Origin: Isoetes taiwanensis
Lineage: Eukaryota; Streptophyta; Lycopodiopsida; Isoetales; Isoetaceae
Assembly: GCA_021234155.1 (NCBI GenBank)
Contig: JAJEKV010000270.1
Coordinates: 62,001 to 126,000, forward strand
Direction: 5' to 3'
DNA length: 64,000 nucleotides
In this document: piece after piece, positions 12,825 to 23,300 of the stretch
How the letters are laid out: every line of letters starts with the position of its first letter
Numbering within the stretch: the first letter of the stretch is position 1
Position numbers and translations under genes: made by a program
The notes under the pieces: generated by a model
Told to the model about the DNA's origin: nothing
Seen by the model: the letters and a program-made list of their open reading frames with translations, nothing else
Database searches by the model: none

Positions 12825-13296
12825 GTTTTTGTCTTCGTTTCTTCTTCTAGTTTTGGTTTTAACAAAAACATTTTACAGGCAAGAAGGTAGCAAGAAAGCT
12901 TCATGCAAGACGATAAAGCTGAAATCAAAACCACACCCACAGGCTAGGGTTCAGGACTCGGATGAACCCCGCCAGGTACAAAAACTTTCGCATTATAGTG
13001 GTTCATAACAAGGGAAACTGGAGGAAAGTACAGCACACTGTCTTTCCTCCACATCTGTAGAAGTCCGGGAGGCAAGCGCTACGATGACTCGGAATTTAAA
13101 TGCATGGGAGTCGTCAAAGAAGTTTTAGAAATTGCGGGACAGTCTGGACAACAGGGAAGGCTATCTTTTAAGACCTCCCAAGGGTTTATAGTTGTGGACC
13201 AGGCCTATTTCAGACTTGGTCTAGAGCGGCATCTCTAGTTTTGTACAAGTACATGACACATTACATAAACAAGCTGAGGTTGTCAGAAATTATAAA

Positions 13297-14073
13297 ATGA
13301 GTTCAATCCACTCAGACGAGGATTTTGCTTGTAGTGAATCCGAAGATGAAATAGTGGAGGAGGAGAGGCAAGAAGATGCCTCTAGTCAGGAAGAACGGGA
13401 CGAAAATCCTAGTACATCGGAAGAGCATCAGAGGATGAGCTGGCCAAAAGGCACTGTTGCAGCTAAGGAACCTAAAAAATGCAAAGTGCAAGAGATTTGG
13501 TGCAGGAAATTACAGAAGAACAACAAAAAAAAGAAGGGAAAGGGAAGGCACCAGGGGTGGCCATCAAGGAAAAGAAGGTGGACAAGATCTCAGGGCGGAT
13601 GGAAGAAATAAATTTGCAAAAATACGTGCAAGGAGTAAACTGCCATGAGGTTGCCACCAAAAAAATGAAGCCGGTGGACCTCTTCGTGTTCGAAAGATTT
13701 ACGCCGACCACTTAAGGAACCTAAAGGACGTAATCGAGCAACCCCAATGCTCACGTTGTTCGATTGTCATTCTCGCGGGACGTATCCCCTGCATGGACCC
13801 AAGGACTACGACAGAGAAAATGCAGACACTTACATGCATTATGTTCTAGGGGGGAACCACAGTTTTAAAGCAAGGAGGCAGTTGTACTAGGAGAAACATA
13901 ACCCGAGATATCTCTATGTCCCTGGTTGCCATCGTGGGCCTGATTGCATAAGAAGCGAAGATCGCTGCCAACACACACAATGCTGACAACGAGTATAAAC
14001 TTAAAATGAGCTTCGTCGATAAGATCAGGTTCATGCACAAGGAGTTTGTAATATTTTAAGAAAAATATAGAGA
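13297..14073 (+). pseudogene. ParB-like N-terminal exon of a ParB/DNA-methyltransferase gene
   Basis: The exon starts with an acidic segment (MSSIHSDEDF, then Glu-rich), followed by a Lys-rich linker and KKMKPVDLFVFERFTPTT, then LRNLKDVIEQPQ in the next frame. Further on, YVLGGNHSFKARRQL (~13840) matches the core of ParB/Srx-like domains, where a GGNH or DGxH motif follows a hydrophobic strand. IVGLIA, EAKIAANTHNADNEYKL and FVDKIRFMHKEF continue the domain to ~14060. Frameshifts near 13712 and 13800 and stops at about 13888 (TAG) and 13948 (TAA) interrupt it. ParB-like domains are often fused to N4/N6 DNA methyltransferases in bacteria and phages, which fits the catalytic half found at 36.9-38.2 kb. 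The domain call rests on motif recognition only. Confidence 0.6.
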
Positions 14074-14089
14074 AGATCTAAAAAACCAG

Positions 14090-14517
14090 CAAACTCATTA
14101 GAGCTGAAGGAAGCGTGTCTTGCCGAAAGTGTTGCCTCAAGTACGACGAGGCTAATAAACGGCAGTCTCTGATAGCACACAACAACTGGTTTCAACTAGC
14201 CTTCAGAGATGGCAGAGTAAGTATTTTTTGTATTCCGGAATAACCCTACAATCCTCCCACTGACCACATTTATCTTTGTGCAGATTTGGGACCTACAAAA
14301 CGAAATTTTTACCATGTTCGAACGTGGAGAATTGAAAAGCAAAGGAAATATCTCCGAAATAAAAAAAGGCTCCGACTTTCCGAAGAAAGAGATGACAATA
14401 ACCGTCTGGAGAGAAATGCAGGGCTTTATAGGCATGGACTTACTCGAAAAGCTACTGCAGAAGGTTGTGGACAAGGAATTTACTCTAGAAGAAATGTCCA
14501 AGGAGCTGCACAAATAA
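14090..14517 (+). pseudogene. Helical middle exons of the ParB/DNA-methyltransferase gene
   Basis: Two exons are visible. The first, about 14090-14217, has CCLKYDEANKRQSLIAHN and NWFQLAFRDGR and ends before a GTAAGT donor. The second starts after TTTGTGCAG at 14283 and reads IWDLQNEIFTMFERGELK, then KKGSDFPKKEM and LLQKVVDKEFTLEEMSKEL up to a TAA at 14515. I know this charged helical region as the link between the ParB-like and methyltransferase domains in related plant proteins. The intron between the exons contains one TATTCCGGAATA palindrome at 14231. The TAA may be real decay or an error, since the next exon continues the protein. Confidence 0.55.
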
Positions 14518-14790
14518 GATAGACACAACACCATTTGCTTTCCTTCTCTGCAATTATAACAGGACGTCATATTTATAAAACTAAGAAAATGCTTCGTGGC
14601 ACGTTTGATTACCAATGCACAAACATATTCTGGAATATGTCTCTTCCTCTGTTTGTGGCTAGTTTGTTTTCCGAAGTATACATTTCTCTAAGCTGCAGCT
14701 AAAGTGTATTCCAAAATATACCTTAGCTGCTAAAAAAGCAAAACGTATTCCGAAATACACTAGTGCCTAGTCTAAAAATGATCCCGTATT
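14231..14790. repeat. Second field of TTCCGGAA-type palindromes
   Basis: Copies lie at 14231-14242, 14623-14640 (ACATATTCTGGAATATGT), ~14705, ~14745 and ~14785. They sit in the introns flanking the helical exon and are less exact than those at 12.5 kb. Single copies (ATTCTGGAATAC and ATTCTGAATAC) also occur at 37395 and 37490, inside the intron of the methyltransferase half of the same gene. Confidence 0.75.
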
Positions 14791-14923
14791 CTGGAATAGG
14801 ATTGTGCTTTGGCGTGTAGGCAACAGCTGCCTCTGTTTACCACTTGTAGTGTTCTAAAGTGTTTCCTTCTTATTGATGCCTTCTAGTTAGTTGTCTTTCT
14901 TCTGATGTTGTGGTTATTTTCAG

Positions 14924-15062
14924 CCAAAAAAACATCATCACATGTCAAACATGCTTGATGGAACAATTGAACGTTGACAGCTGGGAAAGATGTAAAGAAC
15001 TCTATCCTATCGCATCCTCGGACGAAAGGATCATCCAATATGCACCAATTTTTGAAGGCTGG
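14924..15062 (+). CDS. Linker exon of the ParB/DNA-methyltransferase gene (last exon before the gap)
   Basis: This 139-bp stretch is open in one frame and bounded by an acceptor (TTATTTTCAG) and a donor (GTATGT). It encodes QKNIITCQTCLMEQL, then SWERCKELYPIASSDER and IIQYAPIFEGW. It has the right composition and position to follow the helical exon. The next expected segment, leading into the catalytic NPPY motif, is not found downstream here but 21.9 kb away at 36949. A CxxC pair is present; its role is unknown. Confidence 0.5.
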
Positions 15063-15126
15063 GTATGTTGAATTATCTTCTATGTTTTCGTTTTTCTTGT
15101 TACAGAGATGTTCTTTCTTGGAGTGC

Positions 15127-15170
15127 GAATTTTTGGAGGGTTTTTCTGGGAAGGGTTTAGAGGGTTTATT
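15127..15170. repeat. Left arm of an imperfect inverted repeat (GGAGGG-rich)
   Basis: GAATTTTTGGAGGG followed by GGAAGGGTTTAGAGGG is found here. The inverse complement of a similar sequence occurs at 36891-36935. The pair brackets nearly all of the DNA that separates the two halves of the ParB/methyltransferase gene. Identity is imperfect and no target duplication is visible, so this may be a chance pair of related MITE fragments. Confidence 0.4.
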
Positions 15171-15704
15171 AGATTGTGTCTTCTTTTTTTTAATTTTGTC
15201 AATGGTTCTGAGGTATAAAAGATGCACTTCTAGACTACATATTATAATAAATATAACTACACCAAAGTAGTATATTGTCCATACCATTATAATAAATACA
15301 CCATACTCCTTACTATGTTATGTCCATACATCATACTGCCCATACTATTATAATAAATATAAGCTTTTAACGTTCATCTTGTTATTATCATGTCCACAGT
15401 ATAGGCATAGAAAAAGAGAGCATTGTAAAGCAAATTGTTTGAAGTAAACAACAGAAGCCAAAACACTATGAGAAACAATAATGTTATGAAAATACAGCCA
15501 CAAGAAGTCGTCATCCTTCTTCACACTCATCATCTACAAGCAGACAACGTCGACGTCTCCTTTCCACTTGAATTGGGGATTTCCTTGTTGACAATAGTGA
15601 TGTTGTTGATTCTGCATACACAGGAAGAATGTTAATACATAAAAAAGTTAAGTAGCATTGACATAAATGCTAAAAAAAATTATAGTAGAAAAAAAACAAA
15701 CATA

Positions 15705-16084
15705 CTATGAAGGTTCTTCATCTTCCTCTGCCACTTCGTCGTCTGAATCCTCGGGATGATCAATGTTCCTTTCATCAAACTTTTGTGAAACACTTGCTAA
15801 TGCTGATAGACGAGATGCCTTTACATGTTCCACTAACAGTTTATCATTGTCAAATCCATAGTAGTGACGAGATAAAATAGCAGATGCTACCAATGCTGAA
15901 CTTGTGCCGCTAAGTAGGTCCAATACCAAGCCTTCTCTTGGACTAAAATTCTCAATAATAAACTCCATGAAAGAAATGGACTTCTCGGTGGATTTCCTAC
16001 CAGGCGTAGTAGGACTTGCTGTAAGTTTACTGCCTTCCATGAAGAAATGAGCAAGAGATTGCTTGGAGATTGAAAGACGTTTGT
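15705..16084 (-). CDS. C-terminal exon of a second N4/N6-type DNA methyltransferase-like gene
   Basis: The exon starts after a CAG acceptor at 16085 and ends at a stop at 15705. It encodes a helical lead, then GRKSTEKSISFMEFIIENFS and VLDLLSGTSSALVASA, then RHYYGFDNDKLLVEH and a very acidic tail. The E-K-S block followed by VLDLLSGT corresponds to the AdoMet-binding motif I of permuted N4/N6 DNA methyltransferases (usually a Lys-Pro block, then VLDxFxGxG). The last glycine of the loop is replaced by serine, so AdoMet binding may be weakened. It is in line with the exon at 16208-16834 carrying motif IV. Confidence 0.7.
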
Positions 16085-16207
16085 CTGAAATGGACAAATA
16101 TTAATAAAACATGAAACCAGATATAGTAAAACTAAGATAAACATAAAATAAATATACATGAAATAAGATAGCTTATAATGTAATAGATAAAATTGAAGAT
16201 CACTTAC

Positions 16208-16834
16208 TTGAGAACTGAACATTACTCTGAATGCTTCGTGAAGTACCCTTTCTTGACCATACAGTCACTAGCAAAACGTTGCTTGTGAACTTCCCAATTC
16301 TGTCCTTCCTGTATCCAAAAGGGGCATCCTGATGCAAGTAGTAAGTTCTAAAGGGCTCCAAGCATTTTAATCCTTCTCCACTATTCTTGCTTGTTCAACC
16401 GAAGAAATGGAGATCAACCAGCCATCATCATCAAGGCACAATGTGCCGAACGAGAAAGAGGCTTGGATTAAAGAAGTATTGCATACGTTCCATGGAGGAA
16501 TCTCAAAATCTTCCCCGCATGACATGTTATTTGTAGGGAAATCAATAATTATTAACTCAAACCCCCAATCCCTGACATTACCACATCTCTTTTGCTTCCT
16601 AGCATTTCTCTTTGCAAAATCTCTAACATTTTGAAAAGCTGGAGCTTCTACCTTCTTTGAATATTGTTCATACGTACGAATAGAATAGAATAGTTTTTTT
16701 AACGTCCACGAAGACCAATAGGTCATGGGACCCATACAATGGGCTAGTACAATCATTACTACTAGGATTAAAAAACCCCTGCCTCGAAAGGTTTTCAAGG
16801 GAAAAACCTTTGCAGTAATGATGATACTAGACAA
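16208..16834 (-). pseudogene. Catalytic-motif exon of the second methyltransferase-like gene
   Basis: The minus-strand frame reads QKRCGNVRDWGFELIIIDFP and then TN, where functional enzymes have a hydrophobic strand and [DNS]PP[YF]. Here the motif is DFPT, which would be expected to abolish catalysis. LCLDDDGWLISISSVEQA follows, as expected after motif IV. A one-base frame change near 16385 joins it to CLEPFRTYYLHQDAPFGY and NVLLVTVWSRKG, which ends at a GTAAGTG donor at 16207 leading to the C-terminal exon. The order motif IV then motif I is the permuted type. It may be a non-catalytic paralogue with a binding or regulatory role, or simply a decayed copy. Confidence 0.65.
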
Positions 16835-16847
16835 GCTTAGATAATGA

Positions 16848-17160
16848 CTACTGAGGGCTCAGTAATTGCAGACGTTTATCTAGAACCTCAAGTATGTATA
16901 ATGCCAAGTCATGCACAGATGGTGCGCTGAGAAGTTGTGGAAGCGTGGAATGGAATGCTAAGGTCGAAAAATGATTCCGGACTATCTCAAAAGCAGGGCA
17001 ACTCAGAAGAGTACGCAAAATGTCTCCACAATGCAATTCAAGTGGTGTTTGTAATCACCTTGACAATGTCAAAATGTTGGACATCTTCCTCTGAAGTAGC
17101 CTCGGATGAATCCAAATCAATTGCTGCAGTTGCTGCCACATGTTTAAGAAAGTGTCACAC
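16848..17160 (-). CDS. Possible N-terminal exons of the second methyltransferase-like gene
   Basis: The minus-strand frame gives a leucine-rich helical sequence (AFHSTLPQLLSAPSVHDLAL, LDKRLQLLSPQ), preceded in another frame by FLNMWQQLQQLIWIHPRLLQ. It lies directly upstream of the motif IV exon and on the same strand. No domain is recognised and the exon boundaries are uncertain. Confidence 0.3.
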
Positions 17161-17224
17161 GTTTGTTCAAGATCTATATTCACATGAATGCAAAAAAATA
17201 AGTGAAATTAATTACCAGATGCTT

Positions 17225-19075
17225 GCCAACCTTTTTGGAAGGGGTGCGCCGCCACACTGGGTCTGTAGTCTAGTGTCCGGTTTAGATCTTTGTCTTCTGC
17301 TAGATAAGATACAGCCGAGCAAATTAATAAACAATGAACATGAATAAGCAAATGGCTCTAAGACCATAACAAACAACAATTTTATAATGCATTGAACCTT
17401 ATTTTTGGTTTAAAAACAAATATTGTGAATGAAAATGCCAACCTTTTGGAAGGAAGGCGCCCGCCACATCGGGTTCTGTAGTCTAGTGTCCAGTTTATAT
17501 CTTTGTCTTCTGCTAGATAAGATACGGCCGAACAAATTGCTAACAAACAATAAACAATGAACATGAATAAGCAAATGGCTCTAAGACCATAACAAACAAT
17601 AATTTTATAATGCATTGAACCTTATTTTTGGTTTAAAAAAAAATATTGTGAATGAAAATGCCAACCTTTTTGGAAGGGGTGGTCTGTAGTCTAGTGTCCG
17701 ATTTAGATTTTTGTCTTCTGCTAGATAAGATACAGCCGAGCAAATTGCTAACAAACAATAAGCAATAAACATGAATAAGCAAATGGCTCTAAGACTATAA
17801 CAAACAATAATTTTATAATGCATTGAACCTTATTTTTGGTTTAAAAAAAAATATTGTGAATGAAAATGCCAACCTTTTTGGAAGGGGTGCGCCGCCACAC
17901 TATGTCTGTAGTCTAGTGTCCGGTTTAGATCTTTGTCTCTGCTAGATAAGATACAACCGAGCAAATTGCTAACAAACAATAAACAATGAACATGAATAAG
18001 CAAATGGCTCTAAGACCATAACAAACAACAATTTTATAATGCATTGAACCTTATTTTTGGTTTAAAAAAAAATATTGTGAATGAAAATGCCAACCTTTTT
18101 GGAAGGGGTGCGCCGCCACACTGGGTCTGTAGTCTAGTGTCCGGTTTAGATCTTTGTCTTCTGCTAGATAAGATACAGCCGAACAAATTGCTAACAAACA
18201 ATAAACAATGAACATGAATAAGCAAATGGCTCTAAGACCATAACAAACAATAATTTTATAATGCATTGAACCTTATTTTTGGTTTAAAAAAAAATATTGT
18301 GAATGAAAATGCCAACTTTTTTGGAAGGGTCTAACAATCGGGTCTGTAGTCTAGTGTCCGATTTAGATCTTTGTCTTCTGCTAGATACGATACAGCCGAG
18401 CAAATTGCTAACAAACAATAAGCAATAAACAATGAATAAGCAAATGGCTCTAAGACCATAACAAACAATAATTTTATAATGCATTGAACCTTATTTTTGG
18501 TTTAAAAAAAAACATTGTGAATGAAAATGCCAACCTTTTTGGAAGGGGTGCGCCGCCACATTGGGTCTGTGTTCTAGTGTCCGGTTTAGATTTTTGTCTT
18601 CTGCTAGATAAGATACAGCCGAGCAAATTGATAACAAACAATAAACAATGAACATGAATAAGCAAATGGCTCTAAGACCATAACAAACAATAATTTTATA
18701 ATGCATTGAACCTTATTTTTGGTTTTAAAAAAAATATTGTGAATGAAAATGCCAACCTTTTTGGAAGGGGTGCGCCGCCACACTGGGTCTGTAGTCTAGT
18801 GTCCAGTTTAGATCTTTGTCTTCTGCTAGATAAGATACAGCCGAGCAAATTGCTAACAAACAATAAACAATGAACATGAATAAGCAAATGGCTCTAAGAC
18901 CATAACAAACAATAAGTTTATAATGCATTGAACCTTATTTTTGGTTTAAAAAAAAACATTGTGAATGAAAATGCCAACCTTTTTTGAAGGGGTGCACCGC
19001 CACACTGGTTCTGTAGTCTAGTGTCCGCTAACAAACAATAAACAATGAACATGAATAAGCAAATGGCTCTAAGAC
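17225..19075. repeat. Nine-unit tandem array, ~220-bp period
   Basis: Units begin with GCCAACCTTTTTGGAAGGGG at 17225, 17437, 17660, 17868, 18089, 18311, 18529, 18751 and 18973, giving spacings of 208-223 bp. Each contains GTAGTCTAGTGTCCGGTTTA, GATAAGATACAGCCGA and an A8-A9 run. The last unit lacks ~55 bp and runs into the SWIM-gene copy. Open frames of 60-75 codons on the minus strand simply follow the repeat and are not genes. The 3' end of the last unit is present once more at 34334, next to the second SWIM-gene copy. Confidence 0.95.
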
Positions 19076-19109
19076 CATAACAAACAATAATTAAAGATAA
19101 CAATAAACT

Positions 19110-20186
19110 GTCACCCAATATAAAATGTTCAACAGAGTTAAAATGTAGCACTAAGTTTAATAAAATTGTAAAACTTACATCCAGATATAATATCTGGAAA
19201 CCCAGATATCCAGATATAATATCTGAAAACTTATATATCCAGATTATAAGGTCGGAGCTAAAATGGTTGGAAAGATTTCCCATGTTCGAACATGCCATCT
19301 CGCCACTTTATTCGGCAGTTGGTGGCCTGGAAAAACTAGCCCTTCAGACATAAGTTCATTAGGCTCGTGGCTAGCATGGTGGCATCAAATAGTGAGCAGA
19401 TGGGGCAACTTCATGGAGGATGGAGTGAATCTAGCAACTGCAGCTCAAATCCCTAACATTAATCTATCAGAATCTGTGCATGCTAGTTGGCTAGCATCAA
19501 GAGGGTACGTGAATAAATTATCCTTGTACGATGCATGTTTGTACGATCCGCCGACGTTTGCGGTGCCGCCAAAGTGCAAAGTGCAAAGCACATAGAGAAC
19601 ACAATTTTGTTGGAATAGGTCCAGGGATGGATACCTTAATGCGCAGAATGGGCACTCCAGTGACTAGTAACATTACTCCATCTGCTTGTGTCGCCAGCGC
19701 AGTCAACTCGACAGTTTTACATAGTGGTTTAAGGCCCATTCATGCAGGTTCAGGAGGAAATAATCAGACCGTGCTAAAAAGGACCAGAGATAGCACGGAA
19801 TATAACAAGGATGTGGGTTCTGGTAGCCATCGTCCAGACAAGAGGGCCCATACTCGGTCTAGAGTGAAGAGTAGATGCTTTAGCAAAACGGAATATAATA
19901 TTTGATGATGCTACATACCTTGTACAGGAGTATGCAATGCTGAAATTAATAAAGTTCGTACAGAGTCTACTATTGCACCATGCTTCACTGGACAAAGGAA
20001 AGTAAATGGGAGAGAGGTCACACAAAGGTTTTGGTTTTGCCCTCAAAATGTGCAGCATACCTACTATCCAGCTGCAAGCATCATAGCCATATCAACTCGT
20101 CCAGCAGATTGGCCTGTGGCAAAATGAGTAAATATAACTAGTGCAGAGTTGGAAACATTGGAAAGAGGAAACTATTCCGTTAGAGG
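19110..20186 (+). pseudogene. SWIM-type transposase-like gene, truncated copy
   Basis: The sequence parallels 34435-35535. Pieces include ELKWLERFPMFEHA, SWLAWWHQIVSRWGNFMEDG, VNLATAAQIPNINLSESVHA and SWLASRGYVNKLSLYDAC. A later part has HREHNFVGIGPGMDTLM and a Lys/Arg-rich stretch near 19850. The tryptophan-rich middle followed by a downstream SWIM finger recalls MULE-related transposases, but no DDE motif is seen. This copy ends inside the hAT MITE at ~20345 and lacks the zinc-finger end. It differs from its partner mostly at CAG/CTG words. Confidence 0.6.
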
Positions 20187-20345
20187 CAGGGATAGGTTCT
20201 GTACGTATGAAATTATTTTTTCAGACGTATAAAGTGCAAAAATACGTATTTTTGGGAAAAATACGTATTTTTGGGAAAAATACGTATTTTTCGTATTTAA
20301 TACTCACGCCGAAAAAAAAAAAAAAGTTTAAACCATGGAATCAAG
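20187..20345. mobile_element. hAT-type MITE, left part only
   Basis: It begins with CAGGGATAGGTTCTGTACG after TTAGAGG, like the complete copy at 35536-36187, and holds three copies of a ~20-bp unit containing AAAAATACGTATTTTT against two in the complete copy. The right end is missing; homology stops in an A/T-rich run at ~20345-20385. The shared insertion shows the MITE was present before the surrounding segment was duplicated. Confidence 0.8.
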
Positions 20346-20385
20346 GTTTTCGCTACCTTAAAAATTCATTTTTTTTTTTTTTTTT

Positions 20386-23300
20386 ATTATTAGTAATGAT
20401 GGAGATTTTTATTATAAGTAATGATGGACTTGTTATACAGGACTTGTTATACTTGTTAAACACTTTTTGATGGAGATGTTGCTTACCAAGTTGAACAGGA
20501 AAATACGGTCAGATGAATACATGAAAATGGTTACCCTTATTCCTTGTTAAGAAGGTGAAAAATAACATTACTATGGGGTTATCTTGAAGATGTGATCAGT
20601 ATGCTTCTTCTTTTGATGGGCGAGGTGCCCATAAGCTATAATATGGTAAACCCATAAGCTATATTACGGTGTTTGATAATTAGAATTGATCTGGACATTT
20701 GATCTTGGGGTGATCAGACCCTTTAGATGGCATATGGAATAGATGGATACAAGGACTGTATATAAGAGTTTAAACACTGTAGAAAAATACTGAAGACTTA
20801 ACACCTTACAAAGACTGATGGGAATTTTCGAAGTGGTCCTTATGTTCTGGGCTTATAATATGGCTATTACTTCAAATAAAGGTTGATTACAAGAGGTATA
20901 GGTGCATTACCATTGAATATATCTTAAAGGGCTGTTTTTATAAAACTAAAATTAATGTCATGAAAAATATTATGGTAATGGCCGTGTATGTGATCCATGA
21001 ATTTTAGGTCTGAACGTTAGGGCTGCGGATTTGCGGCAAAGGAGAAATTTATTGGAGAAATCACAAATAATACAGTGGCATGATGTAATCAAAGCTGGCT
21101 TCCAGGTGTGCTATCGTGCTTCTGGAGTTTAGGACTGACGGTATCTAGGTCTTGTGCAACATGGCCGGTAATTTTTTCTCTAATAGAAGAGGGCCTGTTG
21201 ATTTCGATGCCCTGCATGAGCTGCTAGTAGGCTTGTATGTCAAATCTGTGCTAACACGGGACATGGCCCGTATGAAAGGAGATGGTAGCAGTAAAAGCTA
21301 ACAATGAACCCATTGATCTGGTTATGGGTAGTACTTCTATGGAAAAGCCTACTGATAATTTGATGCAAGGCAATGAGCCAGCCAGTAGGAAACTCAGTCT
21401 TGGAGAAAGCTCCAGCAAATCAATTACCTCAGGCATTGGCATCCCAGCAGCAGCTCAAACTATGAACAATACTGCATCTACAAATCAGGTTGGAAGCATT
21501 GACAATTTTTTCGTTTAGAAATTATAGATGACATGTGTTAAATCAATTTATGAATGCTAATATGTGTAATATAACAGTCTATTTAGGACATGGATCAGCA
21601 TTTGTTTACTTTATCTAAGAGTGATCTAAGCTGTATATGTTATTCTGTGATTTGGGCCTTCATTGCTGGCAGATCTACTTAACATAAGATTAAAATCTGT
21701 TGGATCTACTCATCTCTTGATGCTATCCTGGTATAGGCAACTGAAAGCTCTATTTCATATTTAGCTCTCAATGCAGGTTGGATGCATAGTCATTTCTATG
21801 TTACAACCTTTTTTGGTTGAAAATGATAGCATAGTTTGGGTTAGATTGCAGTATGATAATCTTTGAATTATGAGGAAGATGGGTCTAGTGAGTCTGAAGT
21901 ATGTGCTGACCTTCATTTCGTTTTGCATTAGTCCATATGAAATTGTATCTCAAAAAATTGCTGTATATATGATCTGACCAGCTTAACAGCATTAAGCTAT
22001 GGTTTGAGATCTTAGAGTGATCTGATACGATCTAAGGGTGTTTGATCTAAGAGGACACTATGCCAGGTATGATATTCTGTGTTATTTGCTATCTTATCTG
22101 GCTGAACCATCTAACATTTGATAAGATCTAGTGAATCTTTTTATCTCTGGTTGCTATCATAGCATAGGCAGCAGAAAGCTTTATCAGAAAGCTTTATCTG
22201 ATAATTAGCTCTCATAGTATTTTCTAGGATGTGAAATTTGACCCTGACATGACTTCTTTAATTGCGTATTTTTGGGTCGGCTAGATGATTTCATGTTTAC
22301 TGGTTATGGCTACAAGGGGCCTTACTTTAAGCTTATAATGGACCTAAGAGTATAGGCATGCTAAAAGTTATATTCCTGCAGGCTTTTAATTATTGCAGAG
22401 ACCATAAGTTAATCTGAAATAAACTTCATTTGGCTACTTTGTTTAAAGTGAAACATTCAAGGTGAAGGGCGATAAGCCCAAGAAATCCGTAGCTTACCTG
22501 CTAGTGACTTAGGCTCTTACCCTTCTTAGGGTCAATTCCCACTGGCAGTTAGGTTAGGTTAAATAGGGTAAATAACGGAAACTTGCTTTCACACTAGCAC
22601 TTAAGCTACTACCAGTTAGGCTAGGACTTGGTTAAATTTTAACTATAGTTAACTTAACCAGGTCACTTTCATACTGATAATAGTTAAGTTAAGTTAAGTT
22701 AAAACTTTAACTGGACCCCTTATTTTAAACTAGAAGTTAAGTGACCCAGGAAAGGTACACTTAACTCGGTTAAGAACTAACTTAACCTAACTGTTAAGTG
22801 AGAAAGGGGTAACAATCTAGTTAGGTTATTATTATTATTATTGTTTATATGAAAATGGCTTATTTCATCTCTTTGAACAGCTAGAGTAGCTTGAGGATCA
22901 AAAGCTTTTTGGATTTCCTCCGCTCAAGGGACAATTCATTAGAATCGAATTGAATCTAGGGTAGTTTTCACACCTTAGAGCATATTTTGGGCATATTTGA
23001 ACATCTAATGACTAGAATTTGTAGTTCTTTTTTCGATAGTGGAAACATTTCTTAGATTATTTTCAGGGAGCGTGTACCTACGGTTTTTCCAATGCCAAGA
23101 AAAATGTGACACCCACTAAAAATAATGAGATCCAAATTAAGGTTAAAAAAGAGAGAAATACAGAGAGAGAAAAAATAGAGACAGATAAAGAATATCGAAA
23201 ATATAGAAAGAGAAGAGATCGAAAAATAAACCTTGTATCTCTTCATGGATTGTTGGTTTCAATAACTAAGAAATACTTTAGATATCTTTAACTTAATGGC

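Noticed and set aside
17225-19075. CRISPR-like array
   Set aside because: Units are ~220 bp and similar along their whole length, with no short repeat/unique spacer pattern, and the context is eukaryotic.
17382-19298. Repeated minus-strand frames of 60-126 codons with a hydrophobic start
   Set aside because: They follow the ~220-bp array exactly, vary in frame from unit to unit and have no family resemblance; they are shadows of the repeat.
22540-22830. Telomere-like TTAGGTTAGG repeats
   Set aside because: The words are TTAGGTTA and TTAAGTTA without a regular seven-base TTTAGGG register and lie inside a Harbinger-type MITE.
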